Shown in pieces: positions 1 through 6,326 of a stretch of DNA of 6,489 bases; the first letter of the stretch is position 1; each line of letters starts with the position of its first letter. The translations under genes were made by a program, and so were the position numbers. The stretch covers positions 1 through 6,489 of the forward strand of contig DATFLK010000032.1 of the NCBI GenBank assembly GCA_035267815.1, read 5' to 3'. The notes under the pieces were generated by a model. It was not told where the DNA came from, ran no database searches, and saw nothing but the letters and a program-made list of their open reading frames with translations. Source of the DNA: DATFLK01 sp035267815. GTDB lineage: Bacteria; Pseudomonadota; Zetaproteobacteria; Mariprofundales; Mariprofundaceae.

Positions 1-764
1 AGGTAACCGATCGTCGAATCGACATTCAGCGGCACCCCCTCGTAACCGAAGGGATGCTCCAATATGCTGGCGAGGTAGTTGGACAGACGCTCCGCATCCG
101 ACAGGGGCATGTTGGCCAATACAATGGCGAACTCGGAACGGTGTGTCCTCGACAGGAAGGTCTCCGTCGGCAGGGCTTGGGTCAGACGCTCCTTCATCTG
201 GAGAAGAATGCTGTCCGATGCATCGAAACCGAAGGCCACCTCGATCTCCATCAGGTTATCACACGCCACCTTGATCAGCACATGCTGTCCACCGCGCTCC
301 TCTTGCATCTGCTGAAGAATGCTCGAGATATACTCCAGAGCGCTGGTCCGGTTCGGCAATCCCGTATCCGGATCGTGGCGTGCCAGAAAGTGGATTCTCG
401 CCATACGCTGACGGAGTTGACCGACCCCGTAGCCGACCAGGGAACCGATCGAGACAAAAAAGATGCTGCGATAGACCCAGTTGATGGTCTCCTGAGCCTC
501 GTGCGTGACGGTATCGATGGGCATGAAGGGGCCGAGCATGATGCTGCCCAGCAGGCCGATCAGCGCACCGCCAGAAGGGCCATAAAGATAGCCGGCCAGA
601 ACAATCGGGAAATACATCGAGTGAGAGTAGACATACTTGATACCGCCGGTGGCATAGACCAGAACGTAGACACCGAAGACGAGGGCAATCAGGGCCGGGA
701 TCGCGATCAGATTGAAATACCTGCTATTCCCGTAGCCACCGGAAAGCAGCCGCTCTTTTTTCAT
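1..764 (-). CDS. Membrane-anchored GGDEF-family signalling protein, degenerate active site (partial, C-terminus off window)
   Basis: Translating the minus strand from ATG 764-762 gives 254 open residues that run off the window edge. The start is supported by GGGGA at 771-775, 6 bases upstream. The N-terminal third is hydrophobic, with likely membrane segments near residues 17-38, 50-80 (two passes) and 97-115. The repeated Gly/Leu stretch around 50-80 resembles N-terminal membrane sensor modules of some histidine kinases and cyclases. A GGDEF-type domain follows: HDPDTGLPNR at 130-139 is the usual opening motif of these domains. The signature loop, expected as GGDEF, reads RSEFA within THRSEFAIVL (207-216). 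Losing both glycines and the first acidic residue makes diguanylate cyclase activity unlikely (inference from family knowledge). Such domains often precede an EAL phosphodiesterase domain, but none is visible here. The gene follows yeiH on the same strand after 95 bp without an obvious terminator. The fold is well supported; activity and ligand are unknown. Confidence 0.85.
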   Translation of the reverse strand, partial: MKKERLLSGGYGNSRYFNLIAIPALIALVFGVYVLVYATGGIKYVYSHSMYFPIVLAGYLYGPSGGALIGLLGSIMLGPFMPIDTVTHEAQETINWVYRSIFFVSIGSLVGYGVGQLRQRMARIHFLARHDPDTGLPNRTSALEYISSILQQMQEERGGQHVLIKVACDNLMEIEVAFGFDASDSILLQMKERLTQALPTETFLSRTHRSEFAIVLANMPLSDAERLSNYLASILEHPFGYEGVPLNVDSTIGY

Positions 765-859
765 CGCCTCTCCCCATGCCGGTCAAGTACTACCCATTAA
801 AGCCCATGGCGACCGCATACACAAACGGGGCCAGGCTCTGCACGGCAGGAATCAAGAAT

Positions 860-1888
860 TCAGAGTCGGGAGACGTGCAGCAGCCACCCCGTCAGCAGGT
901 TGCCGCCCACCATCAGTGTCAGGAAGAGCACGCCGGCGAACATCAATGGCTTCAGCCCCAACACCCTCATGCGTCCGAAACGGGTCTCCAATCCAAGGGC
1001 AGCCATTGCCGCCGATAGCATCAACGTATCGATCAGCTCCAATCCTCTGTGCAGTGTCCCCGGCATGGTCCAGAGAGAGTTGATGACCACCACTGCGATA
1101 AAACCGAAGGCGAACCATGGAATGGTCAACTTCGCCTTGCCGTGCCCCTCATTCTGTTCGGACCTCCCCCACCACCAGCTCAGCAACAAAAGAATGGGGG
1201 CCAGCATCATCACCCGCATCAGCTTGACGATCACGGCGGTCTGCTCGGCCCCATCGCCGATGCTGTGGCCGACAGCTACCACCTGCGCCACTTCATGCAC
1301 TGTAGAGCCTATATAGATACCGAAGGTTTGGGGATTGGCGCCGGTCAGGTGATAGATCACCGGATAAATCAGGATCGCCAGGGTACCGAACACCACCACC
1401 GTGGCCACCGCCATACTGGTATGGGCACTGTTGCCGCGCACCACCGGCTCCGTCGCCAGCACCGCCGCCGCGCCGCAGATGGCGCTGCCGGCCGCCGTCA
1501 TGACCGCTAGGTCGCGCTCCAATCCAAACACCCGGATACCGAGCCAGATGCCCCCGATCAGAATCGTCGCCATGACAATCAGATCGATACCGAAGGCCTC
1601 GCCGCCAACATGCAGAAGCTGGCCGATGCTGACATGCAATCCGTAGAGCATAACCCCGGCGCGAAGCAGCCGCTGTTGGGCGAAATGGATGCCCGGTTGC
1701 ATCACGGCCGGCATGCGCAGAATGTTGCCCAGAATCATACCCAGGAAAAGCGCCAGCGACAGCGTGCCAAGCCCGAAGCGCTCGAGCTGCAAAGCCTGGT
1801 CCGACCACCAGGCAATGGCGACGATCAGCGCGACCAGCGCGCCTCCGGTCAACATCGATATACATCTGTTCCGCTCATGTTTGATCAT
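860..1888 (-). CDS. yeiH: YeiH/UPF0324 family integral membrane protein (putative sulfate/sulfite exporter)
   Basis: This 342-residue protein consists almost entirely of hydrophobic segments, about ten helices, and matches the roughly 350-residue size of YeiH. It acts in the inner membrane; the family is annotated as a putative sulfate exporter and its substrate is not settled. Family-typical stretches include a Gly/Ala-rich turn GSAICGAAAV (134-143), a polar motif in a membrane context GSTVHEVAQVVA (194-205), KLMRVMMLAP (222-231) and MAALGLETRF (295-304). I chose ATG 1888 because AGGTGG (1898-1903) sits 9 bases upstream. An in-frame TTG at 1912 would add 8 residues but lacks a ribosome binding site, and ATG 1858 would remove the first 10. 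The gene is divergent from a YeiE-like LysR gene, the same arrangement as yeiE-yeiH in Escherichia coli, so that regulator is its probable controller. A GGDEF-family gene follows 95 bp downstream and may be co-transcribed. Nothing appears broken. Confidence 0.93.
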   Translation of the reverse strand: MIKHERNRCISMLTGGALVALIVAIAWWSDQALQLERFGLGTLSLALFLGMILGNILRMPAVMQPGIHFAQQRLLRAGVMLYGLHVSIGQLLHVGGEAFGIDLIVMATILIGGIWLGIRVFGLERDLAVMTAAGSAICGAAAVLATEPVVRGNSAHTSMAVATVVVFGTLAILIYPVIYHLTGANPQTFGIYIGSTVHEVAQVVAVGHSIGDGAEQTAVIVKLMRVMMLAPILLLLSWWWGRSEQNEGHGKAKLTIPWFAFGFIAVVVINSLWTMPGTLHRGLELIDTLMLSAAMAALGLETRFGRMRVLGLKPLMFAGVLFLTLMVGGNLLTGWLLHVSRL

Positions 1889-2001
1889 CGCTGCACACCA
1901 CCTGTCGTTCAAAGTGACGTGGAGAATACGACCTTCAATAAATCAATAGAAACGAATAATATATATATTCATAATAGATTTAATCGATATATACTTCGGG
2001 C
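1889..2001. promoter_or_regulatory. AT-rich divergent control region between yeiH and the LysR gene
   Basis: This 113-bp intergenic stretch holds the start signals of both divergent genes. It is markedly AT-rich from about 1935 to 1995, in contrast to the GC-rich coding DNA on either side. It contains the arms GAATA and TATTC around a 7-base AT core (1954-1970) and, nearer the regulator, a T-N11-A dyad (1974-1988). TATACT at 1990-1995 resembles a -10 element for the regulator, but it would put transcription initiation almost on the start codon, so I do not assign promoters precisely. LysR-type regulators usually bind such shared regions, repressing themselves and activating the divergent gene. 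Confidence 0.7.
1974..1988. promoter_or_regulatory. Candidate LysR-type operator (T-N11-A dyad)
   Basis: The sequence ATAGATTTAATCGAT has a perfect GATT-T-AATC core (1977-1985) and AT/AT outer pairs, broken by one mismatched pair (1976/1986). T1975 and A1987 are separated by exactly 11 bases, fitting the T-N11-A consensus of LysR-type operators. It ends 13 bases before the regulator's start codon, a position suited to autorepression. Binding by the adjacent regulator is inferred. Confidence 0.5.
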
Positions 2002-2928
2002 ATGATGAATATTACCCTGAAGCAGTTGCGTGCCTTCGTGGCGATCGCCCATGCCGAGAATATCTCGCGCGCCGCCGAACACCTCTCGCTGACGCAATCC
2101 GCCGTCAGTACGGCGCTCAGGGAACTGGAGCAGCAGCTCGGCCTGACACTCTTCGACCGAACCGGGAAACGCATCCGAATCAATCCGCAGGGACACTGGC
2201 TGCTTCCCAAAGCACAACGCATTCTCGACCAGGTCAATTCTATCGCCGGAGAGCTGGGCCAGGCCGGACAGCAGACACTCGCCATCGGTGCCAGCACGAC
2301 CATCGCGGATTTCCTTTTCCCCCGGCTCGCCATCCATCTGTACGACCGCTTTCCCGGACTCGAGATTCATCTGGAAAGTGGCAACAGCAGTGCGATCCTG
2401 ACCGAACTGCTATCGCACCGGATCGAACTCGGATTGGTCGAGGGAATCTGCCAACACCCGAAGGTGACTGTCACGCCATGGTGGACCGACCGGCTTGTCA
2501 TTATTGCCTGCCCCGACCACCCGTTGGCCGGACGCGGCCCGCTACCGCCTGAAGCCCTGATGGAAAACCGATGGATCATGCGCGAGGCCGGTTCCGGCAC
2601 GCGCTCCATCTTCGAACACGCCTTCCGCCATCATCTCCCCCATCTCGATATCCTGACCGAATTGAAACACGTGCCGACCATCAAGGCGCTGGTGGCCAGC
2701 GGTGCAGGACTTGCCTGCCTCTCCGAAATCGCCGTTGCCAACGAAATCGATCGCGACGAACTGGCGGTGCTGAATATCCGCGATATGACTCTGGAGCGCC
2801 AATTCTACCTTCTCCGGCACAAGGAAACCTACCAGAGCAACATCCACACATATCTGGTCGACTGGGTCATGCAGCAGTCGGTGCAGAGAGGTGAAACAGC
2901 GAATTCGGAACGTCAGGGATGGATATAG
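2002..2928 (+). CDS. yeiE: LysR-type transcriptional regulator, YeiE-like
   Basis: This cytoplasmic DNA-binding protein of 308 residues has the normal LysR length. The winged helix-turn-helix occupies about residues 4-64, with the classic stretch SRAAEHLSLTQSAVSTALRE (22-41) followed by LGLTLFDRTGKRI (46-58). The effector-binding domain runs from about 92 to 296 and includes GASTTIADFLFP (96-107), where E. coli YeiE (from memory) has a very similar stretch, and later REAGSGTRSIFE and ASGAGLACLS, both typical of the CysB/CbbR/YeiE branch. YeiE has been linked to the sulfite response, so a sulfur-oxyanion effector is plausible but inferred. ATG 2002 is immediately followed by an in-frame ATG at 2005; the only upstream purine run is GGG (1998-2000), so either could be used. 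The gene is divergent from yeiH, and a T-N11-A dyad just upstream suggests autoregulation. Its last 16 bases overlap the 3' end of a small convergent membrane-protein gene. Confidence 0.95.
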   Translation: MMNITLKQLRAFVAIAHAENISRAAEHLSLTQSAVSTALRELEQQLGLTLFDRTGKRIRINPQGHWLLPKAQRILDQVNSIAGELGQAGQQTLAIGASTTIADFLFPRLAIHLYDRFPGLEIHLESGNSSAILTELLSHRIELGLVEGICQHPKVTVTPWWTDRLVIIACPDHPLAGRGPLPPEALMENRWIMREAGSGTRSIFEHAFRHHLPHLDILTELKHVPTIKALVASGAGLACLSEIAVANEIDRDELAVLNIRDMTLERQFYLLRHKETYQSNIHTYLVDWVMQQSVQRGETANSERQGWI

Positions 2929-3158
2929 AGATAGGCCCAGCCGATAGACAGCAACGCCGTGGCAAAGCAGAAAAAGGCCAGAATGCCCATCGTGACGACC
3001 ACATCCCGGCGCCCCACCCGCCAAGCCTTCCAGCCGAACCAGAGACAAAAACAGCCCAGCGGTATCGACAACAGCACGAACAACAGCATCCCTGTATGAT
3101 AATGTGCTACGGTTCGGCCCGCCAGCCGTGCCACCGTATACGCCCAGGCGAAATGCAT
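2913..3158 (-). CDS. Small two-helix membrane protein of unknown function
   Basis: This 81-residue frame has strong membrane-protein character: two hydrophobic helices at about residues 24-45 (MLLFVLLSIPLGCFCLWFGW) and 56-77 (MGILAFFCFATALLSIGWAY), joined by a basic loop AWRVGRRD. By the positive-inside rule the loop would be cytoplasmic and both ends would face the periplasm. ATG 3158 is the upstream start, with only a weak AGTAAG behind it; an internal ATG at about 3092 (GMLLF) is an alternative that keeps both helices. The stop lies inside the last codons of the convergent LysR gene, a 16-base overlap. I do not recognise the family. The opposite-strand frame here is glutamine-rich, hydrophilic and unconvincing, which favours this minus-strand reading. 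Confidence 0.6.
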   Translation of the reverse strand: MHFAWAYTVARLAGRTVAHYHTGMLLFVLLSIPLGCFCLWFGWKAWRVGRRDVVVTMGILAFFCFATALLSIGWAYLYIHP

Positions 3159-3198
3159 AACTTACTGTCACAGATAAAGAAATAGTGAATAAAGTGAC

Positions 3199-3227
3199 TT
3201 GACCCCATCAGAAAAGCACTTTAATTT
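3199..3227 (+). promoter_or_regulatory. Candidate sigma-70-type promoter for the 146-residue gene
   Basis: TTGACC (3199-3204) matches the -35 consensus at five of six positions. TTTAAT (3220-3225) matches the -10 consensus at five of six with a short 15-base spacer; TAATTT (3222-3227) gives a 17-base spacer but a poorer match. The local AT content is higher than in the flanking genes. Initiation would fall near 3232-3235, leaving a leader of about 40 bases before ATG 3275. Confidence 0.45.
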
Positions 3228-3234
3228 CGACCAC

Positions 3235-3267
3235 ATGAATGCGCTAATGCGCTGTCATTGCTGGTAG
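3235..3267 (+). other. Possible 10-codon leader ORF
   Basis: ATG 3235 opens a 10-codon frame (MNALMRCHCW) ending at TAG 3265-3267, 7 bases before the start of the 146-residue gene. It has two cysteines and a tryptophan, contains the tandem repeat 3238-3253, and its stop overlaps the GGTAG that may serve as ribosome binding site for the next gene. No ribosome binding site precedes it, and such short frames arise by chance, so confidence is low. Confidence 0.15.
3238..3253. repeat. Tandem 8-bp repeat AATGCGCT x2
   Basis: AATGCGCT occurs twice in direct tandem (3238-3245 and 3246-3253). The junction also forms a small dyad, GCGC-TAAT-GCGC (3241-3252). It lies in the predicted leader downstream of the candidate promoter and upstream of ATG 3275. 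It could be an operator half-site pair, an RNA hairpin of marginal stability, or chance. Confidence 0.5.
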
Positions 3268-3274
3268 AATTCGG

Positions 3275-3715
3275 ATGAGCCAGCCAGACAGCAAACAACG
3301 GGACGAGCAGGCGACCTTCGCCCGCTTCATCCAACGCCTTGATTCACACAACGAATGGGCAGGAATCAGCAGCCGTCCCGAACCCGAGCCCCACCTTCTC
3401 TGCATCCATCTTACCGAGGGCCCGATCGCCTTCCAGTTGGTCAGCCTGACTAACCCGACCATTGCCGAGATTCAGGCTGCCGCCCCGGAAACACTGGATC
3501 ACATCATCCAGAACACTTTCAACAAGGCCTACGATACGGATGCCCTGCATATCGAACTCCTTCTCCATACGGACGATCGGATCGACACACCGGACGATGT
3601 CATCATTCCGATCCTCACCCCGCTATTCGGATCAATGCCGCATCCATTCAAACGGGTCTGGTTCATGGGTGAACAAACAACCTGTCACCTGTGGCAGACC
3701 GACCAGGTCAGTTAG
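3275..3715 (+). CDS. Conserved-looking hypothetical soluble protein, 146 residues
   Basis: I do not recognise this family. The protein is soluble and mixed alpha/beta in character, with no signal peptide, no membrane segment and no obvious metal or nucleotide motif. A charged N-terminus (residues 1-15) is followed by a predicted helix with FARFIQRLDSH, then a strand-like stretch LLCIHLTEGPIAFQLVSL (41-58), a helix around LDHIIQNTFNKAYD, another strand ALHIELLLHTDDR (90-102), and an aromatic C-terminal strand FKRVWFMGEQTTCHLWQ (124-140). ATG 3275 is the most upstream start in frame after the leader; GGTAG (3263-3267) lies 7 bases before it. A candidate promoter, a tandem repeat and a tiny leader frame lie just upstream, so it is probably transcribed alone. 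Its last 8 bases overlap the 3' end of the convergent recJ gene. The frame is real-looking in composition but its role is unknown. Confidence 0.75.
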   Translation: MSQPDSKQRDEQATFARFIQRLDSHNEWAGISSRPEPEPHLLCIHLTEGPIAFQLVSLTNPTIAEIQAAAPETLDHIIQNTFNKAYDTDALHIELLLHTDDRIDTPDDVIIPILTPLFGSMPHPFKRVWFMGEQTTCHLWQTDQVS

Positions 3716-5405
3716 CAGGCTCGTCCAAGAGATCCTCGATCACGAACTGGACAGCACCATTACCGCGCCAGTCATCCAGCTTGAGCTGACCGACCACCGA
3801 CACCTGATGCCCGGGCGTCAACACCTCGTCCATCGGACCGGGCCTGAACACCACGGCATCGACTACACCGTGACGGCTTATCGTCTGCTGAAGGCGCAGA
3901 CGCACCACACCACCTTTCATGTCGCGCCGGTCCACGATCTGCACGGCCTCCAGAAGCCACTGGCAGGCCGGATTGCCCTGCCCTAACGGCTCGAAACGGG
4001 TCAGGCGTTCGGCCAGACCAGCGTGCATGGCATCCAGACCGAGAATCCCATCGAGAGGGAGTTCCGGATGGGTACCACCCTTCCCCTGAACCTCCACCGC
4101 CTTGCCAAAGGCGGTCACGAAACCGTCCCATGCGCCGGGACGGATCGTACCGCCGCCGGCACCGGCATGCCCTCCGAACCCCTCCAGAAATTCGCTGCAT
4201 GCATTCAGCAGGTTGCCGATATGGTAACCGGGACGGCCACGTAACGAGACACGAACCCGTTCATCCGGGGTCACGAAACCGACGGCTGCCGGGCGATTAT
4301 GCTTGCGGGCCAACCGCCCGGCGGCAAGCCCGACGACGCCGGCATGCCAATCGTCATGATAGACCGCCAGGATATCGGAGCCATTGAGCCGCGCTTCAGC
4401 CTGCCGGAACACCTCCGCCTCGACCCGCCTGCGCTCCTTGTTACTCTCATCAAGCAGGGATGAAAGTTGCCGCGCCTCGACCGGGTCATGGGTGGCAAGC
4501 AGACGCATCGCCTCCTCGCCATGACGCATGCGCCCGGCTGCATTGATGCGCGGTGCGATGTAGAAGCCAATGGTCTCAGTTGTCACGGTCGATTTGACGC
4601 GTGCCACATCCAGCAACGCCGCCATGCCGATGGAAGGGGCGTTGTTGAGCTGTAGCAGGCCGTGATGCACCAGGATTCGATTGACTCCCCGCAGATCCAT
4701 GACATCGGCCACGGTGGCCACGGCCACACGATCCAGCAACCGACGCAGATCGAAAGCCGGTGACTTTCCCACTGCCTTCAGCCGCTTCCAGGTTGCCACC
4801 AGCAAAAAGAAGGCGACACCGGTTCCGCACAACAACCGATCGCCAAAGCCACACTCCTCACGCGCCGGATTGAGCAGTGCAAAGGCCTCGGGAAGCCTGC
4901 TGTCCGGCAGATGATGATCGGTGACAATCAGGTCAAATCCGAGCGAGCGAGCCGCCCTGCATGCCTCGAAACAGGTGGTGCCGGTATCGACACTGATGCC
5001 AAGCGTAGCCCCGTTCGTCCGCGCCTCACTGACCGGCTCGACCCCGATACCGTGACCGTCGTCGGCACGATGCGGAATCGACGAGGTGACATGCGCACCC
5101 GCTGCCCTGAGCGACTCAAGCAGCACAGCCGTGCCGCAAACGCCATCGCAATCGAAATCGCCAAAGATATGGATATGTTCGCTATCCATGACGGCACGGG
5201 CGACCCTTTCAGCAGCCTGTGGCATGTCGTACATGCCATCCGGGTCAGGCAGATCGGCCAGACGAGGAGCGAAATAGGGATCGTCCTCGCTCAAACCGCG
5301 ATTGGCGAGAAGTCCTTGCCAGGCAGACAGCGGATCGTCGGCTCTTAGCGACGCATGCCGCCAGACAAGCTGCCGTCCACGCATCGTCACCAAATCAGGC
5401 AGCAT
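3708..5405 (-). CDS. recJ: Single-stranded-DNA-specific 5'-3' exonuclease RecJ (DHH family)
   Basis: RecJ degrades single-stranded DNA 5' to 3' in the cytoplasm for recombination and mismatch or excision repair, using metal-bound acidic and histidine residues. At 565 residues this is close to E. coli RecJ (577). Visible landmarks in order: GDFDCDG (82-88, motif I), VDTG (139-142), TDHH (162-165, the DHH motif), APRINAAGRM (284-293), HAGVVGLAAGRL (354-365, DHHA1 domain), GFGGHAGAGG (409-418), PLGQGNP (473-479) and a C-terminal OB-like part ending RGNGAVQFVIEDL (547-559). The metal-binding residues look intact. Oddities: Thr where VDNG is usual, Cys inside motif I, and GAGG where HAMAAG-type spacing is usual. 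ATG 5405 was chosen because its A is also the last base of the rpfE stop (TAATG) and AGGAG (5414-5418) sits 8 bases upstream. An in-frame GTG at 5432 is a less likely alternative. Expression is probably translationally coupled to rpfE. Confidence 0.96.
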   Translation of the reverse strand: MLPDLVTMRGRQLVWRHASLRADDPLSAWQGLLANRGLSEDDPYFAPRLADLPDPDGMYDMPQAAERVARAVMDSEHIHIFGDFDCDGVCGTAVLLESLRAAGAHVTSSIPHRADDGHGIGVEPVSEARTNGATLGISVDTGTTCFEACRAARSLGFDLIVTDHHLPDSRLPEAFALLNPAREECGFGDRLLCGTGVAFFLLVATWKRLKAVGKSPAFDLRRLLDRVAVATVADVMDLRGVNRILVHHGLLQLNNAPSIGMAALLDVARVKSTVTTETIGFYIAPRINAAGRMRHGEEAMRLLATHDPVEARQLSSLLDESNKERRRVEAEVFRQAEARLNGSDILAVYHDDWHAGVVGLAAGRLARKHNRPAAVGFVTPDERVRVSLRGRPGYHIGNLLNACSEFLEGFGGHAGAGGGTIRPGAWDGFVTAFGKAVEVQGKGGTHPELPLDGILGLDAMHAGLAERLTRFEPLGQGNPACQWLLEAVQIVDRRDMKGGVVRLRLQQTISRHGVVDAVVFRPGPMDEVLTPGHQVSVVGQLKLDDWRGNGAVQFVIEDLLDEPAN

Positions 5406-5418
5406 TACGTCCGCTCCT
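5403..5418 (-). promoter_or_regulatory. rpfE-recJ translational coupling site (ribosome binding site plus TAATG)
   Basis: Reading the minus strand, AGGAG (5414-5418) is followed after 8 bases by TAATG (5407-5403), in which the rpfE stop and recJ start share one base. The ribosome binding site lies inside the last rpfE codons. This arrangement decides the recJ start and implies that ribosomes finishing rpfE can reinitiate on recJ. Confidence 0.75.
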
Positions 5419-6310
5419 GCAGCATTCGCCACAATGCCTCCTCGTGTTTCAACTTATCCGGCTGCTTCAATCCCAGTCCTGTCCGCTGCAGTTTCGACAC
5501 CACGGTGGCAACAGGCGAAGACCGCAACCAGAGGGCATGGCCGTCGCCGAACAGAACGCTATCACGCGGCAACGGGGAAGCAGGGTTGATCAATCGCTCC
5601 AGCTGCTCGGCGTCGCTCATCGTCAGCTGTGCATTCCTGCCCTCCGCAACGGCAGCCAGAAAGGGATTCAGGGTGGCCACGGATGGCAACGAAGAGAAGC
5701 TGCGCTCCAGCGGCAACGGGATACCACCCCAGAACCAGAGACCGCTCACGTCGGCAGCGGCACTCTTCAGATTCCCGCGATGATGGTGAAGATACATCTG
5801 GATTTCGGACACGAGTCGCATCAGTCGCCCCCCATCGGCTCCCGACGGATGCCGGTTTGGCAGCACCTTGCCAGCCACCTCGGCAAACGCAGCAGGGGCG
5901 GCCTCCATCGGTTCCCGACAGGCGAGAATCAGGGCAGCACCCGTCGTATGCAGACTCATGCCATCATCGGACAGAAAAGGGTTCAGAAGCTCTGCCAGGT
6001 CAACGGCATCATCGGCTGTCCAACCGAACAACCCCTCCGGCATCACCTGCAGATGATCCCGCATCAGACGCGCATGGAAGGGGGAAGCCATCCAGCACTG
6101 CCGGGCATCACCGGGCAGATCGATCCGGGCTCCGACAAGGGCGGCGGGAGGCTGTCCCACCCACCGGGCAAACAGTGAAAGCGGCGTATACGAAGAGGCG
6201 GCAAACCATGTCCTGCGACATCCAGCAAGCCGGTCCCGCAGGAAGTGGAGTGCCGGATGCAACTGCAGTCCGTCCGGCGTCTCCGCCAGACTGTTGGTCA
6301 CCATCAACAT
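5405..6310 (-). CDS. rpfE: RpfE-type / COG4255 conserved protein
   Basis: This 301-residue soluble protein matches what I recall of the RpfE/COG4255 family, often labelled phosphoglycerate-mutase-like or regulatory protein RpfE; its biochemical role is not established. Family-like stretches are CWMASPFHARLMRDHLQV (72-89), a helix RLMRLVSEIQMYLHHH (162-177) and the aromatic/glycine signature SGLWFWGG (189-196), followed late by DSVLFGDGHALWL (250-262). I see no complete catalytic metal-site motif of a true alkaline-phosphatase-superfamily mutase. ATG 6310 is preferred because it starts 16 bases after the thrC stop. An in-frame ATG at 6367 would overlap thrC and adds a non-family-like N-terminus; ATG 6304 is also possible, and no strong ribosome binding site separates the two. 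The stop TAA (5407-5405) overlaps the recJ ATG. In Xanthomonas rpfE also neighbours recJ, which supports the call. The family assignment was made by eye. Confidence 0.8.
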   Translation of the reverse strand: MLMVTNSLAETPDGLQLHPALHFLRDRLAGCRRTWFAASSYTPLSLFARWVGQPPAALVGARIDLPGDARQCWMASPFHARLMRDHLQVMPEGLFGWTADDAVDLAELLNPFLSDDGMSLHTTGAALILACREPMEAAPAAFAEVAGKVLPNRHPSGADGGRLMRLVSEIQMYLHHHRGNLKSAAADVSGLWFWGGIPLPLERSFSSLPSVATLNPFLAAVAEGRNAQLTMSDAEQLERLINPASPLPRDSVLFGDGHALWLRSSPVATVVSKLQRTGLGLKQPDKLKHEEALWRMLQERT

Positions 6311-6326
6311 CCGTACAGCTGTCCGA

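Noticed and set aside
54..800. Long plus-strand frame (248 residues) over the GGDEF gene
   Set aside because: It is antisense to a clear GGDEF-family protein, rich in Gln/His/Arg/Asp, with no domain pattern; a shadow of GC-rich coding.
765..859. Possible short frame or remnant after yeiH (minus strand, reading LIPAVQSLAPFVYAVAMGFNG)
   Set aside because: It is an open stretch of about 30 codons without a credible start or ribosome binding site and no recognisable family; likely chance. I also see no terminator hairpin in this gap.
1889..1912. TTG 1912 as the yeiH start
   Set aside because: The stretch upstream of it has no ribosome binding site, while ATG 1888 is preceded by AGGTGG at 9 bases.
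2919..3185. Plus-strand frame of 88 residues opposite the small membrane protein
   Set aside because: It is glutamine-rich and hydrophilic with no ribosome binding site and starts inside the LysR end; the minus-strand frame has far more protein-like features.
5406..5432. GTG 5432 as the recJ start
   Set aside because: A GAGGAGG lies just before it, but only 4 bases away and it encodes conserved-looking rpfE residues; the TAATG overlap with AGGAG at 8 bases is the more standard arrangement.
5219..6178. Long plus-strand frame (319 residues) antisense to rpfE and the recJ start
   Set aside because: Its composition (Gln, His, Arg, Pro, Ser) is typical of antisense shadows, and the minus strand carries recognisable RpfE and RecJ sequence with coupled start/stop signals.
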